From Methylobacterium haplocladii (GTDB lineage Bacteria; Pseudomonadota; Alphaproteobacteria; Rhizobiales; Beijerinckiaceae): a stretch of 64,000 nt of DNA. Shown one piece after another: positions 8,524-16,628 of the stretch; the first letter of the stretch is position 1; every line of letters begins with the position of its first letter. The notes below the pieces were generated by a model that was not told the origin of the DNA, searched no databases, and was given only the letters and a program-made list of their open reading frames with translations. The position numbers were made by a program, and so were the translations under genes. The stretch spans positions 1 to 64,000 of the forward strand of contig NZ_BJZT01000031.1 in assembly GCF_007992175.1 (NCBI RefSeq). The letters run 5' to 3'.

Positions 8524-9201
8524 CTAACCCTTCGCTTGCTCGACCTTCACCACACCGGGATTGCCCCGCAGCCGGTCGGCGATCGCATCGACACTTGTCT
8601 GCGACAGGCGCACGAACGACACCGTGACGTCCTCCTCGTCGTCGGTCTCGCCCGGACGCACCACGAACTGGCGCACGCGGGAGGCCCGCGCACCGGCCAC
8701 CTCCTGCAGCGTGTCGATGGTCAGCCCGCCGCGCTTCACCGTCAGATGTAGTTCCCGCGTCTGCATGCGGCCGCGCCAGCTCTCCTCGATCGGCTTCACC
8801 CCGGCGAGGATGCCGATGACGATGACGGTGGTCGCGATCGCCGGCACGTAGAGCCCGCCGCCGATGGCGAGGCCGATCGCGGCGACGGCCCAGAGGCTCG
8901 CGGCGGTGGTCAGCCCCTTCACCACCTCGCCGCGCAGCAGGATGGTGCCCGCGCCGAGGAAGCCGATGCCGGAGACGACCTGCGCGGCGACGCGGGAGGG
9001 GTCGAGCACGACGTTCTTCTGGCCGAGCACGTCGGCGAAGCCGAAGGCCGAGACCAGCATGATCAGGCAGGCGCCGACGCAGACCAGCATGTGCGTGCGC
9101 AGGCCCGCCGCCCAGAGCAGGCGTTCGCGCTCGAACCCGATCACGCTGCCGAGCGCTCCCGCCAGAACGAGCCGCGCCACCATCTCCGTATTGCTCAGCA
9201 C
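8524..9201 (-). CDS. MgtC/SapB-family membrane protein
   Basis: Protein of 225 residues: four to five membrane helices in the first 140, then a cytoplasmic ACT-like C-terminal domain (about 145-225). The family core is visible: GFERE near residue 23, GLRTHMLVCVGACLIML, and GIGFLGAGTIL near 80. MgtC-type proteins modulate ATP synthase or magnesium homeostasis in other bacteria; the role here is not shown by the sequence. No magnesium-responsive leader was recognised upstream. Confidence 0.88.
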   Translation of the reverse strand: MLSNTEMVARLVLAGALGSVIGFERERLLWAAGLRTHMLVCVGACLIMLVSAFGFADVLGQKNVVLDPSRVAAQVVSGIGFLGAGTILLRGEVVKGLTTAASLWAVAAIGLAIGGGLYVPAIATTVIVIGILAGVKPIEESWRGRMQTRELHLTVKRGGLTIDTLQEVAGARASRVRQFVVRPGETDDEEDVTVSFVRLSQTSVDAIADRLRGNPGVVKVEQAKG

Positions 9202-9260
9202 GCCGCCCCGCCTCCGGTCCTCCGTGTCGCGCCAGCCTTCACCCGGCCTGCCGGTTCGGG

Positions 9261-9317
9261 CAAGCGCCGCGGCTCAAGGCAAGCGCCGCGGCTTAAGGCA
9301 AGCGCCGCGGCTCAAGG
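9261..9317. repeat. Three tandem 19-bp repeats
   Basis: Unit caagcgccgcggctcaagg at 9261-9279, 9280-9298 (one change, C to T) and 9299-9317. Each unit carries the self-complementary core GCCGCGGC. It lies in the divergent spacer between the MgtC-like gene and lgt. Confidence 0.9.
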
Positions 9318-9395
9318 CTTGACGCTTCCGCAAGCCCGGGTGCATGGCCACGGCGTTTCATCGGGAAAGCCCGTCGCACTCGAGAAGGCCCGCCG

Positions 9396-10286
9396 ATGCC
9401 GCCGCTCTTCGCTATTCCCTTCCCGGCCATCGACCCCGTGGCGGTCGCGCTCGGGCCGATCACGATCAAGTGGTACGCGCTGGCCTACATCGTGGGTCTG
9501 GTGGGCGGCTGGTACTACGCGCGCCGTCTCGTCGCCTCCGATTCGCTCTGGGGTGTGGTCCGGCGGCCGAAGCTCTCGGACGTCGACGACCTGATCGTCT
9601 GGGTGGCGCTCGGCGTCGTCCTCGGCGGCCGCATCGGCTATGTGCTGTTCTACAATCTGCCGATGTATCTCGACGACCCGGCCGAGATCCTGGCCATCCG
9701 CAACGGCGGCATGTCGTTCCACGGCGGCTTCCTGGGCGCGATCTTCGCCCTGCTGCTCTTCGCGCGGATGCGCGGGCTCAACGGCTACACCATGCTCGAC
9801 CTCGCCGCCGTAGTGACGCCGATCGGCCTGTTCTTCGGCCGTATCGCGAACTTCGTGAACGGCGAGCTCTGGGGCCGCCCGGCGCCGGACTTTCCCTACG
9901 CCGTCGTCTTCCCCACCGGTGGGGAGGTGCCGCGCTATCCGAGCCAGCTGTTCGAGGCCGGCGCGGAAGGGTTGCTGCTCTTCGTCGTGATGGCGCTGGC
10001 CGTGCGCCGCTTCGGCTTCCGCAAGCCGGGGCTGATCGGCGGCATCTTCGTGCTCGGCTACGCGGTCACGCGGACATTCTGCGAGTTCTTCCGCGAGCCC
10101 GATCCGCAACTCGGCTTCCTGTTCGGCGGCGATGTCGGCGCGCTCGGCGGAGGCATTACCATGGGCATGCTGCTCTGCCTGCCGATGGCGGTCGTGGGTC
10201 TCACCTACATCGTCCTCGCCGCCCGCGGCGTCACGCGCCCGCGCAACCCCGAGATCGAGATCCAGGCCGAGGCGGGGCAGATCTGA
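9396..10286 (+). CDS. lgt: Prolipoprotein diacylglyceryl transferase
   Basis: Protein of 296 residues, an inner-membrane enzyme that moves diacylglycerol from phosphatidylglycerol to the lipobox cysteine of prolipoproteins. Seven membrane helices are expected. The Lgt signature GRIANFVNGELWGR is at about 148-161, with its conserved Arg149, and the conserved FHGG stretch is near residue 108. Substrates should include the TPR lipoprotein at 38101-38961. It heads the lgt-midA-pgeF run that is common in Hyphomicrobiales. Confidence 0.95.
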   Translation: MPPLFAIPFPAIDPVAVALGPITIKWYALAYIVGLVGGWYYARRLVASDSLWGVVRRPKLSDVDDLIVWVALGVVLGGRIGYVLFYNLPMYLDDPAEILAIRNGGMSFHGGFLGAIFALLLFARMRGLNGYTMLDLAAVVTPIGLFFGRIANFVNGELWGRPAPDFPYAVVFPTGGEVPRYPSQLFEAGAEGLLLFVVMALAVRRFGFRKPGLIGGIFVLGYAVTRTFCEFFREPDPQLGFLFGGDVGALGGGITMGMLLCLPMAVVGLTYIVLAARGVTRPRNPEIEIQAEAGQI

Positions 10287-10374
10287 TAATCTCGTGGCCG
10301 TCGAGGCTGGCGCCTCGAAGGCCGTCCGCCGCACGAGCAGCGACGCGCGCTCGCGCTTGCCCCACGGCCTGTCG

Positions 10375-11502
10375 ATGGAAGAGTCGAATGTCGTGGCCGT
10401 TGGTATGAAGGCGCTCCCACCAGAGCCGACGCCGCTCTTCCGCGAGATCGCGGTGGAGATCCGCGAGAACGGGCCGATCGGCCTCGACCGCTACATGGGC
10501 CTCTGTCTCGGGCATCCGGTGCACGGCTACTACCGGACCCGCGATCCGCTCGGGCACCGGGGCGATTTCGTCACGGCGCCGGAGATCAGCCAGATGTTCG
10601 GCGAGCTCGTCGGAGTCTGGATCGCCGCCACCCGCGCGGCCATGGGCGCACCCGCGACCCTCAACCTCGTCGAGCTCGGTCCGGGCCGCGGCACGTTGAT
10701 GGAGGATGCGCTGCGGGCGTTGCGATCCGCCGCTCCCGGCGCCGGCTTTCATGTGCATCTCGTGGAGACGAGTCCCGTTCTGCGGGCGCTTCAGTCCGAG
10801 CGGCTCTCGGCCGCTGCGCCGCGCTGGCACGATACGGTCGAGACGCTGCCCGACGGGCCCGCGATCGTCGTCGCCAACGAATTCTTCGATGCGCTCCCGG
10901 TGCGCCAGTTCGAGCGGCGGGAGGCCGGGTGGTGCGAACGGCTCGTGGGCCTCTCGCCCGATGGAACACGGCTGGTGTGCGGTCTTTCTCCGGATCCCGA
11001 TCGCACGATCACCGGGGACGCCCCGCCCGGTGTCGTCCTGACCCTGCCCAGTGCTGCTCTCGCGACCATGCGCGCGCTCGCCGCCCGGCTCGTTCGCCAG
11101 GGGGGCGCCCTGCTCGCGATCGATTACGGCCACGTCCGGCCCGGCTTCGGCGACACGCTGCAGGCGCTCGCCCGCCACCGCTTCGTCGATCCGTTCGAAG
11201 CGCCGGGCGAGGCCGACCTCACCACCCACGTCGACTTTTCGGCGCTCGCGGCCGCCGCCTCGGCTGACGGCGGGCACGTCCACGGACCTGTCGACCAGCG
11301 TGATTTCCTCGACGGACTCGGCCTTCGCATGCGGGCCGACCGCTTGAAGCTGCGGGCCACGCCCGCCCAGGCGGAGGCGATCGAGGCCGCCTATGGGCGG
11401 CTGACCGCTCCGGCGCGGCGCGGCATGGGCTCCCTGTTCAAGGTGCTCGGCATCAGCCATCCCTCGCTGGGCGCGCTGCCGGCCTTTCCCGCGACGGCGT
11501 GA
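10375..11502 (+). CDS. MidA/NDUFAF7-family SAM-dependent methyltransferase
   Basis: About 375 residues. The first conserved block (GLDRYMGLCLGHPVHGYYRTRDPLG) and GDFVTAPEISQMFGELVG are hallmarks of the family, and ELGPGRGTLM near residue 100 is the SAM-binding loop; ANEFFDALPVRQF follows. Mitochondrial NDUFAF7 methylates an arginine of a complex I subunit; a similar role for the bacterial protein is inference. The start could be ATG 10375 or ATG 10405. It lies between lgt and pgeF, and its stop overlaps a possible GTG of pgeF. Confidence 0.87.
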   Translation: MEESNVVAVGMKALPPEPTPLFREIAVEIRENGPIGLDRYMGLCLGHPVHGYYRTRDPLGHRGDFVTAPEISQMFGELVGVWIAATRAAMGAPATLNLVELGPGRGTLMEDALRALRSAAPGAGFHVHLVETSPVLRALQSERLSAAAPRWHDTVETLPDGPAIVVANEFFDALPVRQFERREAGWCERLVGLSPDGTRLVCGLSPDPDRTITGDAPPGVVLTLPSAALATMRALAARLVRQGGALLAIDYGHVRPGFGDTLQALARHRFVDPFEAPGEADLTTHVDFSALAAAASADGGHVHGPVDQRDFLDGLGLRMRADRLKLRATPAQAEAIEAAYGRLTAPARRGMGSLFKVLGISHPSLGALPAFPATA

Positions 11503-11540
11503 GGACGGCTTCCCGTAAACACCGATCGCCCGGATCCGCC

Positions 11541-12311
11541 ATGTTCATCGAAGCGCCAGAACTCAGCTCGCACTCCTACGTGCGGCACGCCTTCTTCACC
11601 CGGCAGGGCGGGGTCTCCGAGGGGCTGTATACCTCGCTCAACGGCGGCATCGGCTCGCGGGACGAACCCGGCTCAGTCGTCGAGAACCGGGAGCGGATGT
11701 GCGCGCAACTCGCGCTGCCTGCGACCGCCCTTGTCAGCCTCTATCAGGTCCATTCGAATCGCGTCGTGACCGTCGAGGCTCCGATCCCCCTCGAGGATCG
11801 TCCGCAGGCCGACGCGATGGTGACGCGGGTTCCGGGCTTGGCGCTCGGCATCGCCACGGCGGATTGCGGCCCGATCCTGTTTGCCGATCCCGAGAATCGC
11901 GTCGTCGGCGCGGCCCATGCCGGCTGGAAGGGCGCGCTGACCGGCGTGATCGCCAACACCGTCGCCGCCATGGAAGACCTCGGCGCCGAGCGCGGCCGGA
12001 TCGTCGCGGTGCTCGGGCCGACGATCTCGCAGGCCGCCTACGAGGTCGGAGATGACTTCATCGTACGCTTCCGGAGCGAGGCACCGGGCTCGGAACGCTT
12101 CTTCGCCGAGGGCGAGCGGGCCGGGCACCTGCAGTTCGACCTGCCGGGCTTCATTCTTTCCCGATTGCAGGAGGCCGGCATCGGCGAGGCGGCATCGGTT
12201 GGCCTCTGCACCTACGCCGACGAGGCGCGCTTCTACAGCTACCGCCGCACGACCCATCGAAACGAAGCCGATTACGGCCGCCTGATCTCCGCGATCGCCC
12301 TGACGCCGTGA
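11541..12311 (+). CDS. pgeF: Laccase-domain peptidoglycan-editing factor
   Basis: Protein of 256 residues of the YfiH/PgeF family, which removes mis-incorporated amino acids from peptidoglycan precursors and binds a metal through His and Cys. Conserved pieces are visible: FFTRQGGVSEG near 20, YQVHSNRV near 70 (the metal His), TADCGPILF near 110 (Cys) and AHAGWKGAL near 130 (His). ATG 11541 starts at the conserved MFIEAPELS; a GTG at 11499 overlapping the previous stop would add 14 residues. Confidence 0.9.
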   Translation: MFIEAPELSSHSYVRHAFFTRQGGVSEGLYTSLNGGIGSRDEPGSVVENRERMCAQLALPATALVSLYQVHSNRVVTVEAPIPLEDRPQADAMVTRVPGLALGIATADCGPILFADPENRVVGAAHAGWKGALTGVIANTVAAMEDLGAERGRIVAVLGPTISQAAYEVGDDFIVRFRSEAPGSERFFAEGERAGHLQFDLPGFILSRLQEAGIGEAASVGLCTYADEARFYSYRRTTHRNEADYGRLISAIALTP

Positions 12312-12658
12312 GTTGCAACGTTTCGGCCGGCTCAATCGCGTGTGCAGACGCACATCGCTCTGCTGCGCTGCAGCGGTATCCCCACTGCGGAACTTGGCCG
12401 TAAGGGTTCCACCCTGCGACAACTTGTCCAAGAAAACCGGGGAAAAAAGCTCGGCAGTAAGTGAACCTTGACCGTTTGGTGGCGTTCTAGCCTCAAGTAG
12501 CCAAGGGAACGGCAATCACCGCCACAAAGGGGCCGCCTTCGGGACGGTCGGCGTGGTTGCCCTGCAACAGCATCTCTTCGGTTGCTGCAATAGATACGGG
12601 GAACCGCGTCGGACCGGCCCTCATGGGTGCATCGGCGCAGAGTAAAGGACCAGTAAGC
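12312..12658. other. Non-coding leader upstream of porin-like gene
   Basis: Spacer of 347 bases without a supported gene. It should hold the promoter and a long 5' leader of the outer-membrane protein gene. A ribosome site AAAGGA lies at 12643-12648. No convincing riboswitch or operator was recognised. Confidence 0.5.
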
Positions 12659-13564
12659 ATGACCTCTTTCCTCCGGGCCTCCACCGCCCTCGCTGCCATC
12701 GCCTTCGCCGGTTCGGCCTTCGCTGCCGACCTTCCGCGCCGCGCTGCGCCCCCGCCGGTCTTCGTTCCGGTTCCGGTGTTCACCTGGACGGGCTTCTACG
12801 CCGGTTTCAACGCCGGCTACGGCTTCGGCACCAACGACAACAACACCCCGACCGTCATCGGCGTCGGCCCGACCACCGCGATCTTCGCTAACGCCGCCGG
12901 TACGGCCACGCAGTCTGGCGTGCTCGCCTTCGGTAACGGCAACAAGAGCGACGGCTTCGTCGGCGGTGGCCAGATCGGCTACAACTATCAGTTCACCCCG
13001 GGTTCGGGCTTCGTCGTCGGTGTCGAGGCGGACGCCCAGTACGCCGATTTCGGCCGCGATCGTAACCGCTTCGCCTTCGCCACCGCTGCTGGCGGCGGCA
13101 TCATCCCCGGCACCACCGTGTTCAACCCGTCGGGCCTCTCCGGCCTCGACTACTTCGGCACGGTCCGTGGTCGTCTCGGCTACGCCTTCGACCGCACCCT
13201 CGTGTACGCCACGGGCGGCTTCGCCTACGGCGCCGGCGGTGGCAGCCAGTTCGGCCTGCCGAACGGTTCCAGCGACGACTTCAAGACCGGTTACGCTGTC
13301 GGCGGCGGTGTCGAGTACGCTCTCCCGACCGACTCGTTCCTGAACTTCTTCAAGTCCTCGGCCGTGACGTTCAAGGTCGAAGGTCTCTACGTGAACCTCG
13401 ATCAGGGCAACGGCCTGACCGGCGCCTTCGCGCAGAACGCTGCCGGCCGCACCGTCGCCATCGGCAACCCGGACGTGGCGCTCGTCTCGGGCGGTGCCCG
13501 CGCTCGCGACACGGAGTTCGCCGTCGTCCGCGCCGGCATCAACTACAAGTTCGGCTCCTACTAG
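12659..13564 (+). CDS. Outer-membrane beta-barrel protein (Omp25/31-type)
   Basis: Protein of 301 residues with a signal peptide (MTSFLRASTALAAIAFAGSA, cleaved near AFA-AD). The mature start ADLPRRAAPPP, the segment WTGFYAGFNAGYGFG and the terminal GINYKFGSY ending in an aromatic residue are typical of the Omp25/31 family in Brucella, Bartonella and methylobacteria. Alternating hydrophobic strands suggest an eight-stranded barrel. It is probably abundant: it has a strong ribosome site, codons dominated by C-ending forms, and its own terminator. Confidence 0.88.
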   Translation: MTSFLRASTALAAIAFAGSAFAADLPRRAAPPPVFVPVPVFTWTGFYAGFNAGYGFGTNDNNTPTVIGVGPTTAIFANAAGTATQSGVLAFGNGNKSDGFVGGGQIGYNYQFTPGSGFVVGVEADAQYADFGRDRNRFAFATAAGGGIIPGTTVFNPSGLSGLDYFGTVRGRLGYAFDRTLVYATGGFAYGAGGGSQFGLPNGSSDDFKTGYAVGGGVEYALPTDSFLNFFKSSAVTFKVEGLYVNLDQGNGLTGAFAQNAAGRTVAIGNPDVALVSGGARARDTEFAVVRAGINYKFGSY

Positions 13565-13876
13565 GACCTGACCGGACGGCGATCCTCGCGGTCGAGCCCG
13601 ATCAGTCCTACCGCATCGGCATCGCTCAGGAAGCCCGGCCTCACGGCCGGGCTTCTCCCGTTTCCGGACCGGCGCATGCCGTGGGTCGTCCGGCGATTTT
13701 TGGCCCGCCGTCCCTGCGCACATCGCAAAGTTCGCGGCGCCCCCTGACAAAGCCGTTGCAGCCCCCCATCTCGTAGGGGTCATGCGGTGGCGCTGCTGCC
13801 GCCCGCCTTGTTTCGTCGCGCACACTCACGCCGAACCGGATCTAACTTCGGCGGCGTGCGCTCCAGGAGGACGGCT
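13565..13876. other. Spacer between porin and DUF2076 genes
   Basis: Holds the porin terminator (13630-13655) and then about 220 bases with no supported gene, which should contain the DUF2076 promoter. A strong ribosome site CCAGGAGG lies at 13863-13870. Confidence 0.5.
13630..13655 (+). terminator. Terminator of outer-membrane protein gene
   Basis: Stem GAAGCCCGGCC, loop TCAC, then GGCCGGGCTTC; 11 perfect pairs, followed by a weak pyrimidine tail (tctcccg). Confidence 0.75.
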
Positions 13877-14623
13877 ATGAACAGCGAAGAACGCGACATC
13901 ATCAACGGTATTTTCCAGCGCCTGGAACAGGCCGGAAACCAGCAGCGCGACGCCGACGCCGAGCGGTTCATCGCCGACAAGCTTCGGTCGCAGCCCTACG
14001 CGCCCTACGCGATGGCCCAGCTGATCTACGTGCAGGAAGAGGCGATCAAGAGCCTGAACCAGCAGCTCGAACAGGCCAAGCAGCAGACGCAGCAGCAGCC
14101 TCAGGGTGGCGGTGGTTTCCTGTCGAGCATCTTCGGCGGTGGTGGTGCGCGCCAAGACCCGCAGCCGCAGCAGCGGCCGGGCGGCCAGCCGTGGGGCAAC
14201 CAGCAGGGCGGTTACGGCGGCCCGCAGCAGGGCTATCCGCAGCAGGGTGGGGGCTATGGCGGCCCGCAGCAGGGCGGTCCCTGGGCCGGCCAGGCGCAGC
14301 AACCTCCGGCGCGCGGCGGCGGCTTCCTCGCCTCGGCCCTGCCGATGGCAGCGGGTGCGGCCGGCGGCATGCTGCTCGGCAGCGCTCTGTCGAACGCTTT
14401 TGCCGGAGGCCACTCGCATCTCGGTAGTTCGGCCGCGGCCGGGCTCGGCGGCGGCGACAACATCACCGAGAACAACTTCTTCGGAAGCGACTCCGGCGGC
14501 GGCAACCAGGATCTCGGCTCGGCGCTCGGCGGCGGCAGCGACACCGGCAGCTTCGACGACGCCTCCTTCGACAACGATCCGGGTGGCGATTTCGGCGGTG
14601 GCGGAGACGACGACTGGGTTTGA
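13877..14623 (+). CDS. DUF2076 periplasmic-ligand-type protein
   Basis: Protein of 248 residues. The N-terminal 75 residues (NSEERDIINGIFQRLEQAG ... AMAQLIYVQEEAIKSL) form the helical DUF2076 start. They are followed by a Gln/Gly/Pro-rich low-complexity linker, a Gly/Ala helix with FLASALPMAAGAAGGMLLGSAL (possible membrane-active segment), and an acidic Gly/Asp tail ending DDDWV. No signal peptide is seen. Function of the family is unknown. ATG 13877 follows a strong CCAGGAGG site; a strong terminator ends the unit. Confidence 0.85.
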   Translation: MNSEERDIINGIFQRLEQAGNQQRDADAERFIADKLRSQPYAPYAMAQLIYVQEEAIKSLNQQLEQAKQQTQQQPQGGGGFLSSIFGGGGARQDPQPQQRPGGQPWGNQQGGYGGPQQGYPQQGGGYGGPQQGGPWAGQAQQPPARGGGFLASALPMAAGAAGGMLLGSALSNAFAGGHSHLGSSAAAGLGGGDNITENNFFGSDSGGGNQDLGSALGGGSDTGSFDDASFDNDPGGDFGGGGDDDWV

Positions 14624-14652
14624 TCGTTCGTCCCGACACTTGAGAAGATGTG

Positions 14653-14690
14653 GCCCCGGCGTCGGTTCATCCGCGCCGGGGCTTTTCTTT
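14653..14690 (+). terminator. Rho-independent terminator after DUF2076
   Basis: GCCCCGGCG stem (14653-14661) pairs with CGCCGGGGC (14674-14682), followed by TTTTCTTT. Confidence 0.88.
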
Positions 14691-14701
14691 GCGACAGCCG
14701 C

Positions 14702-15490
14702 TCAGATCACCTCGACGCGCGTTCCCACCGGCGTGCGCTGGTACAGGTCGATCACGTCCTCGTTCATCATGCGGATGCAACCGGACGACACGGCCTGGCC
14801 GATCGTGTGCGGCTCGTTGGTGCCGTGGATGCGGTAGAGCGAGGAGCCGAGATACATCGCGCGGGCGCCGAGCGGGTTTGCGGGGCCGCCCTCCATGTGG
14901 CGGGGCAGGTCCGGGCGGCGCGCCAGCATTTCGGAGGGCGGCGTCCAGTCGGGCCATTCGCGCTTCTGGCTGATCGTCTTGGTACCGGTCCACAGGAAGC
15001 CCGGACGGCCGACGCCGATGCCGTAGCGGATCGCCCGGCCTCCGGCCTGCACGAGATAGAGGTGCTTGGCGTTCGTATCGATCACGATCGTCCCCGGGCG
15101 CCGACCGCCGGGAAACTCGACGACCTGCCGCTCGTAGCGCGGGTCGATAGCCCGGCCGATAGCGACGTCCTGCTGTTCGGGGCGCGAGGGGAGGGCGGCG
15201 AGGCGGGTGCGCGGCGCCAGTGCTTCGGGGCTGTGGCCCGAATAGGGGTCGCCGTCGGGGTAGCGCATCGCATCCGGCCCGCCATAGCCGTAAGCCGCGT
15301 AGTGGCGCGGCAGGACGCCATCGTCGCTTAGACGACGACCGCTGGCTGCGGCGGGCGCGGGTCCGTCGCCTGTCATTAGGTACTCGATGAAGCCGCCGCC
15401 GTACTGGCCGGACCGGGACTGGGCGTGAGCCGCCTGCCCCGAGACGATTGCGGCGAGAACCGCCGCCGACACGGTTACCGTCAAACGCAT
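14702..15490 (-). CDS. L,D-transpeptidase (YkuD domain)
   Basis: Predicted 262 residues with a signal peptide (MRLTVTVSAAVLAAIVSGQAAHA). The YkuD catalytic domain covers about 130-262, beginning GTIVIDTNAKHLYLV and ending with the active-site block HGTNEPHTIGQAVSSGCIRM: the Cys in SSGC is the nucleophile, with the nearby His. It should cross-link peptidoglycan (3-3) or anchor proteins in the periplasm. The start is the ATG of the signal peptide; one at 15511 adds seven residues. A second enzyme of this type lies at 30960-32045. Confidence 0.9.
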   Translation of the reverse strand: MRLTVTVSAAVLAAIVSGQAAHAQSRSGQYGGGFIEYLMTGDGPAPAAASGRRLSDDGVLPRHYAAYGYGGPDAMRYPDGDPYSGHSPEALAPRTRLAALPSRPEQQDVAIGRAIDPRYERQVVEFPGGRRPGTIVIDTNAKHLYLVQAGGRAIRYGIGVGRPGFLWTGTKTISQKREWPDWTPPSEMLARRPDLPRHMEGGPANPLGARAMYLGSSLYRIHGTNEPHTIGQAVSSGCIRMMNEDVIDLYQRTPVGTRVEVI

Positions 15491-15852
15491 CGCATGTGGT
15501 CCTCTTGGCATCCGAACTGACCCGGAAGCGTCCCTGCCGCCGGTGGCGAGCCCGGGCTCCTGCGTCGAGGATCGGCCGGCAAGGCGAGAATGCGGTGAAG
15601 GAACGTGGTGAATCGTTCACGATGCGGCCGGCACGACGGAAACGCGCCCTACAGTATTACTTGTTTAGTATCAATAACTTGGTCGTTATTTCGGATCGCT
15701 TCCGCCGCTGCTGCCGCCGCTGCACCGCTTCGGGCGATCCGATTCGTCGTGAACACTGGGTAAACACGCACGCCGACCGGTCATCCTTCAGGAAATGGAA
15801 ACCGTTTTCGACGACTTTGAACTGAGATCCTCGCACGGGCCGATGCCGACCG
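15491..15852. other. Divergent spacer upstream of L,D-transpeptidase and cheZ
   Basis: Spacer of 362 bases with no supported gene. It contains a notable AT-rich patch at about 15650-15696 (ttacttgtttagtatcaata), unusual against the GC-rich background, probably promoter DNA. No palindromic operator stands out. Confidence 0.45.
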
Positions 15853-16575
15853 ATGACCGCAAAACGATACCGCATCGAGGATACCCTCGGCCTGGGCTCG
15901 GACGTCTCGTCCGATACGGCGGCTTCCTCTCCCGCCCGGGCGGCCCAGCTCGACGAGATCCTGACGGCGATTCAGGATTTGCGCCGGGTGACGCAGGCGA
16001 GTGCGGGCGAGACGGTCGAAGCCTGCAGGCGCGAATTGACCGAAGCGTTCGCGATGCGCACCGACCTCGACCTGATGAAGGAGGCGATCACGCGGACCAA
16101 GCAGGAGATCGCCAATCTCCACCGCTCCGATTCCGCCGGCAAGGGCATGAAGCGGGTCGCCGGCGAACTCGACGCCGTGGTCGAATCCACCGAGGCCGCC
16201 ACCTCCACGATCCTCGGCGCGATCGAGGAGATCGAGACCAACGCCAACATGTTGCGCGGCCAGCGCCTGCCGAAGGCGACGCAGGCTCATGTCGACGTCA
16301 TTCTCGAGCGCGTCATCGTCGCCTACGAAGCCTGCAACTTCCAGGACCTGACCGGTCAGCGCATCAGCAAGATCGTCGGCGTGCTGAAATTCGTCGAGGA
16401 GCATCTCGACCGGATGATCGAGGCCTGGAGCGGTCTCGACAGCTTCCGCGAGCTGATCGCGGTCGATACGCCTGCGCCGGCCGAGGACGACGAAAGCTCG
16501 CTCCTGAACGGGCCGAGGCTCGACGAGGACCCCGGCCACGTCGATCAGTCGGATATCGACGCCCTGTTCGGCTGA
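15853..16575 (+). CDS. cheZ: Protein phosphatase CheZ
   Basis: Protein of 240 residues, mostly helical. The catalytic segment [14 protein letters not shown] contains Asp165 and Gln169 with the same spacing as E. coli CheZ Asp143/Gln147, which activate water for CheY-P dephosphorylation. The extreme C-terminus [12 protein letters not shown] is a plausible CheY-binding peptide and resembles the N-terminus of FliM. No other chemotaxis genes are nearby, and it is followed 53 bases later by uvrC. Confidence 0.85.
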   Translation: MTAKRYRIEDTLGLGSDVSSDTAASSPARAAQLDEILTAIQDLRRVTQASAGETVEACRRELTEAFAMRTDLDLMKEAITRTKQEIANLHRSDSAGKGMKRVAGELDAVVESTEAATSTILGAIEEIETNANMLRGQRLPKATQAHVDVILERVIVAYEACNFQDLTGQRISKIVGVLKFVEEHLDRMIEAWSGLDSFRELIAVDTPAPAEDDESSLLNGPRLDEDPGHVDQSDIDALFG

Positions 16576-16628
16576 CCGTCGCGCCGTCGGCCCTTCCAAG
16601 CGGATTCGCCGGGCCTTACATCGGGGCC

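Noticed and set aside
9261..9317. CRISPR array
   Set aside because: Units are directly abutting with no spacers and only three copies.
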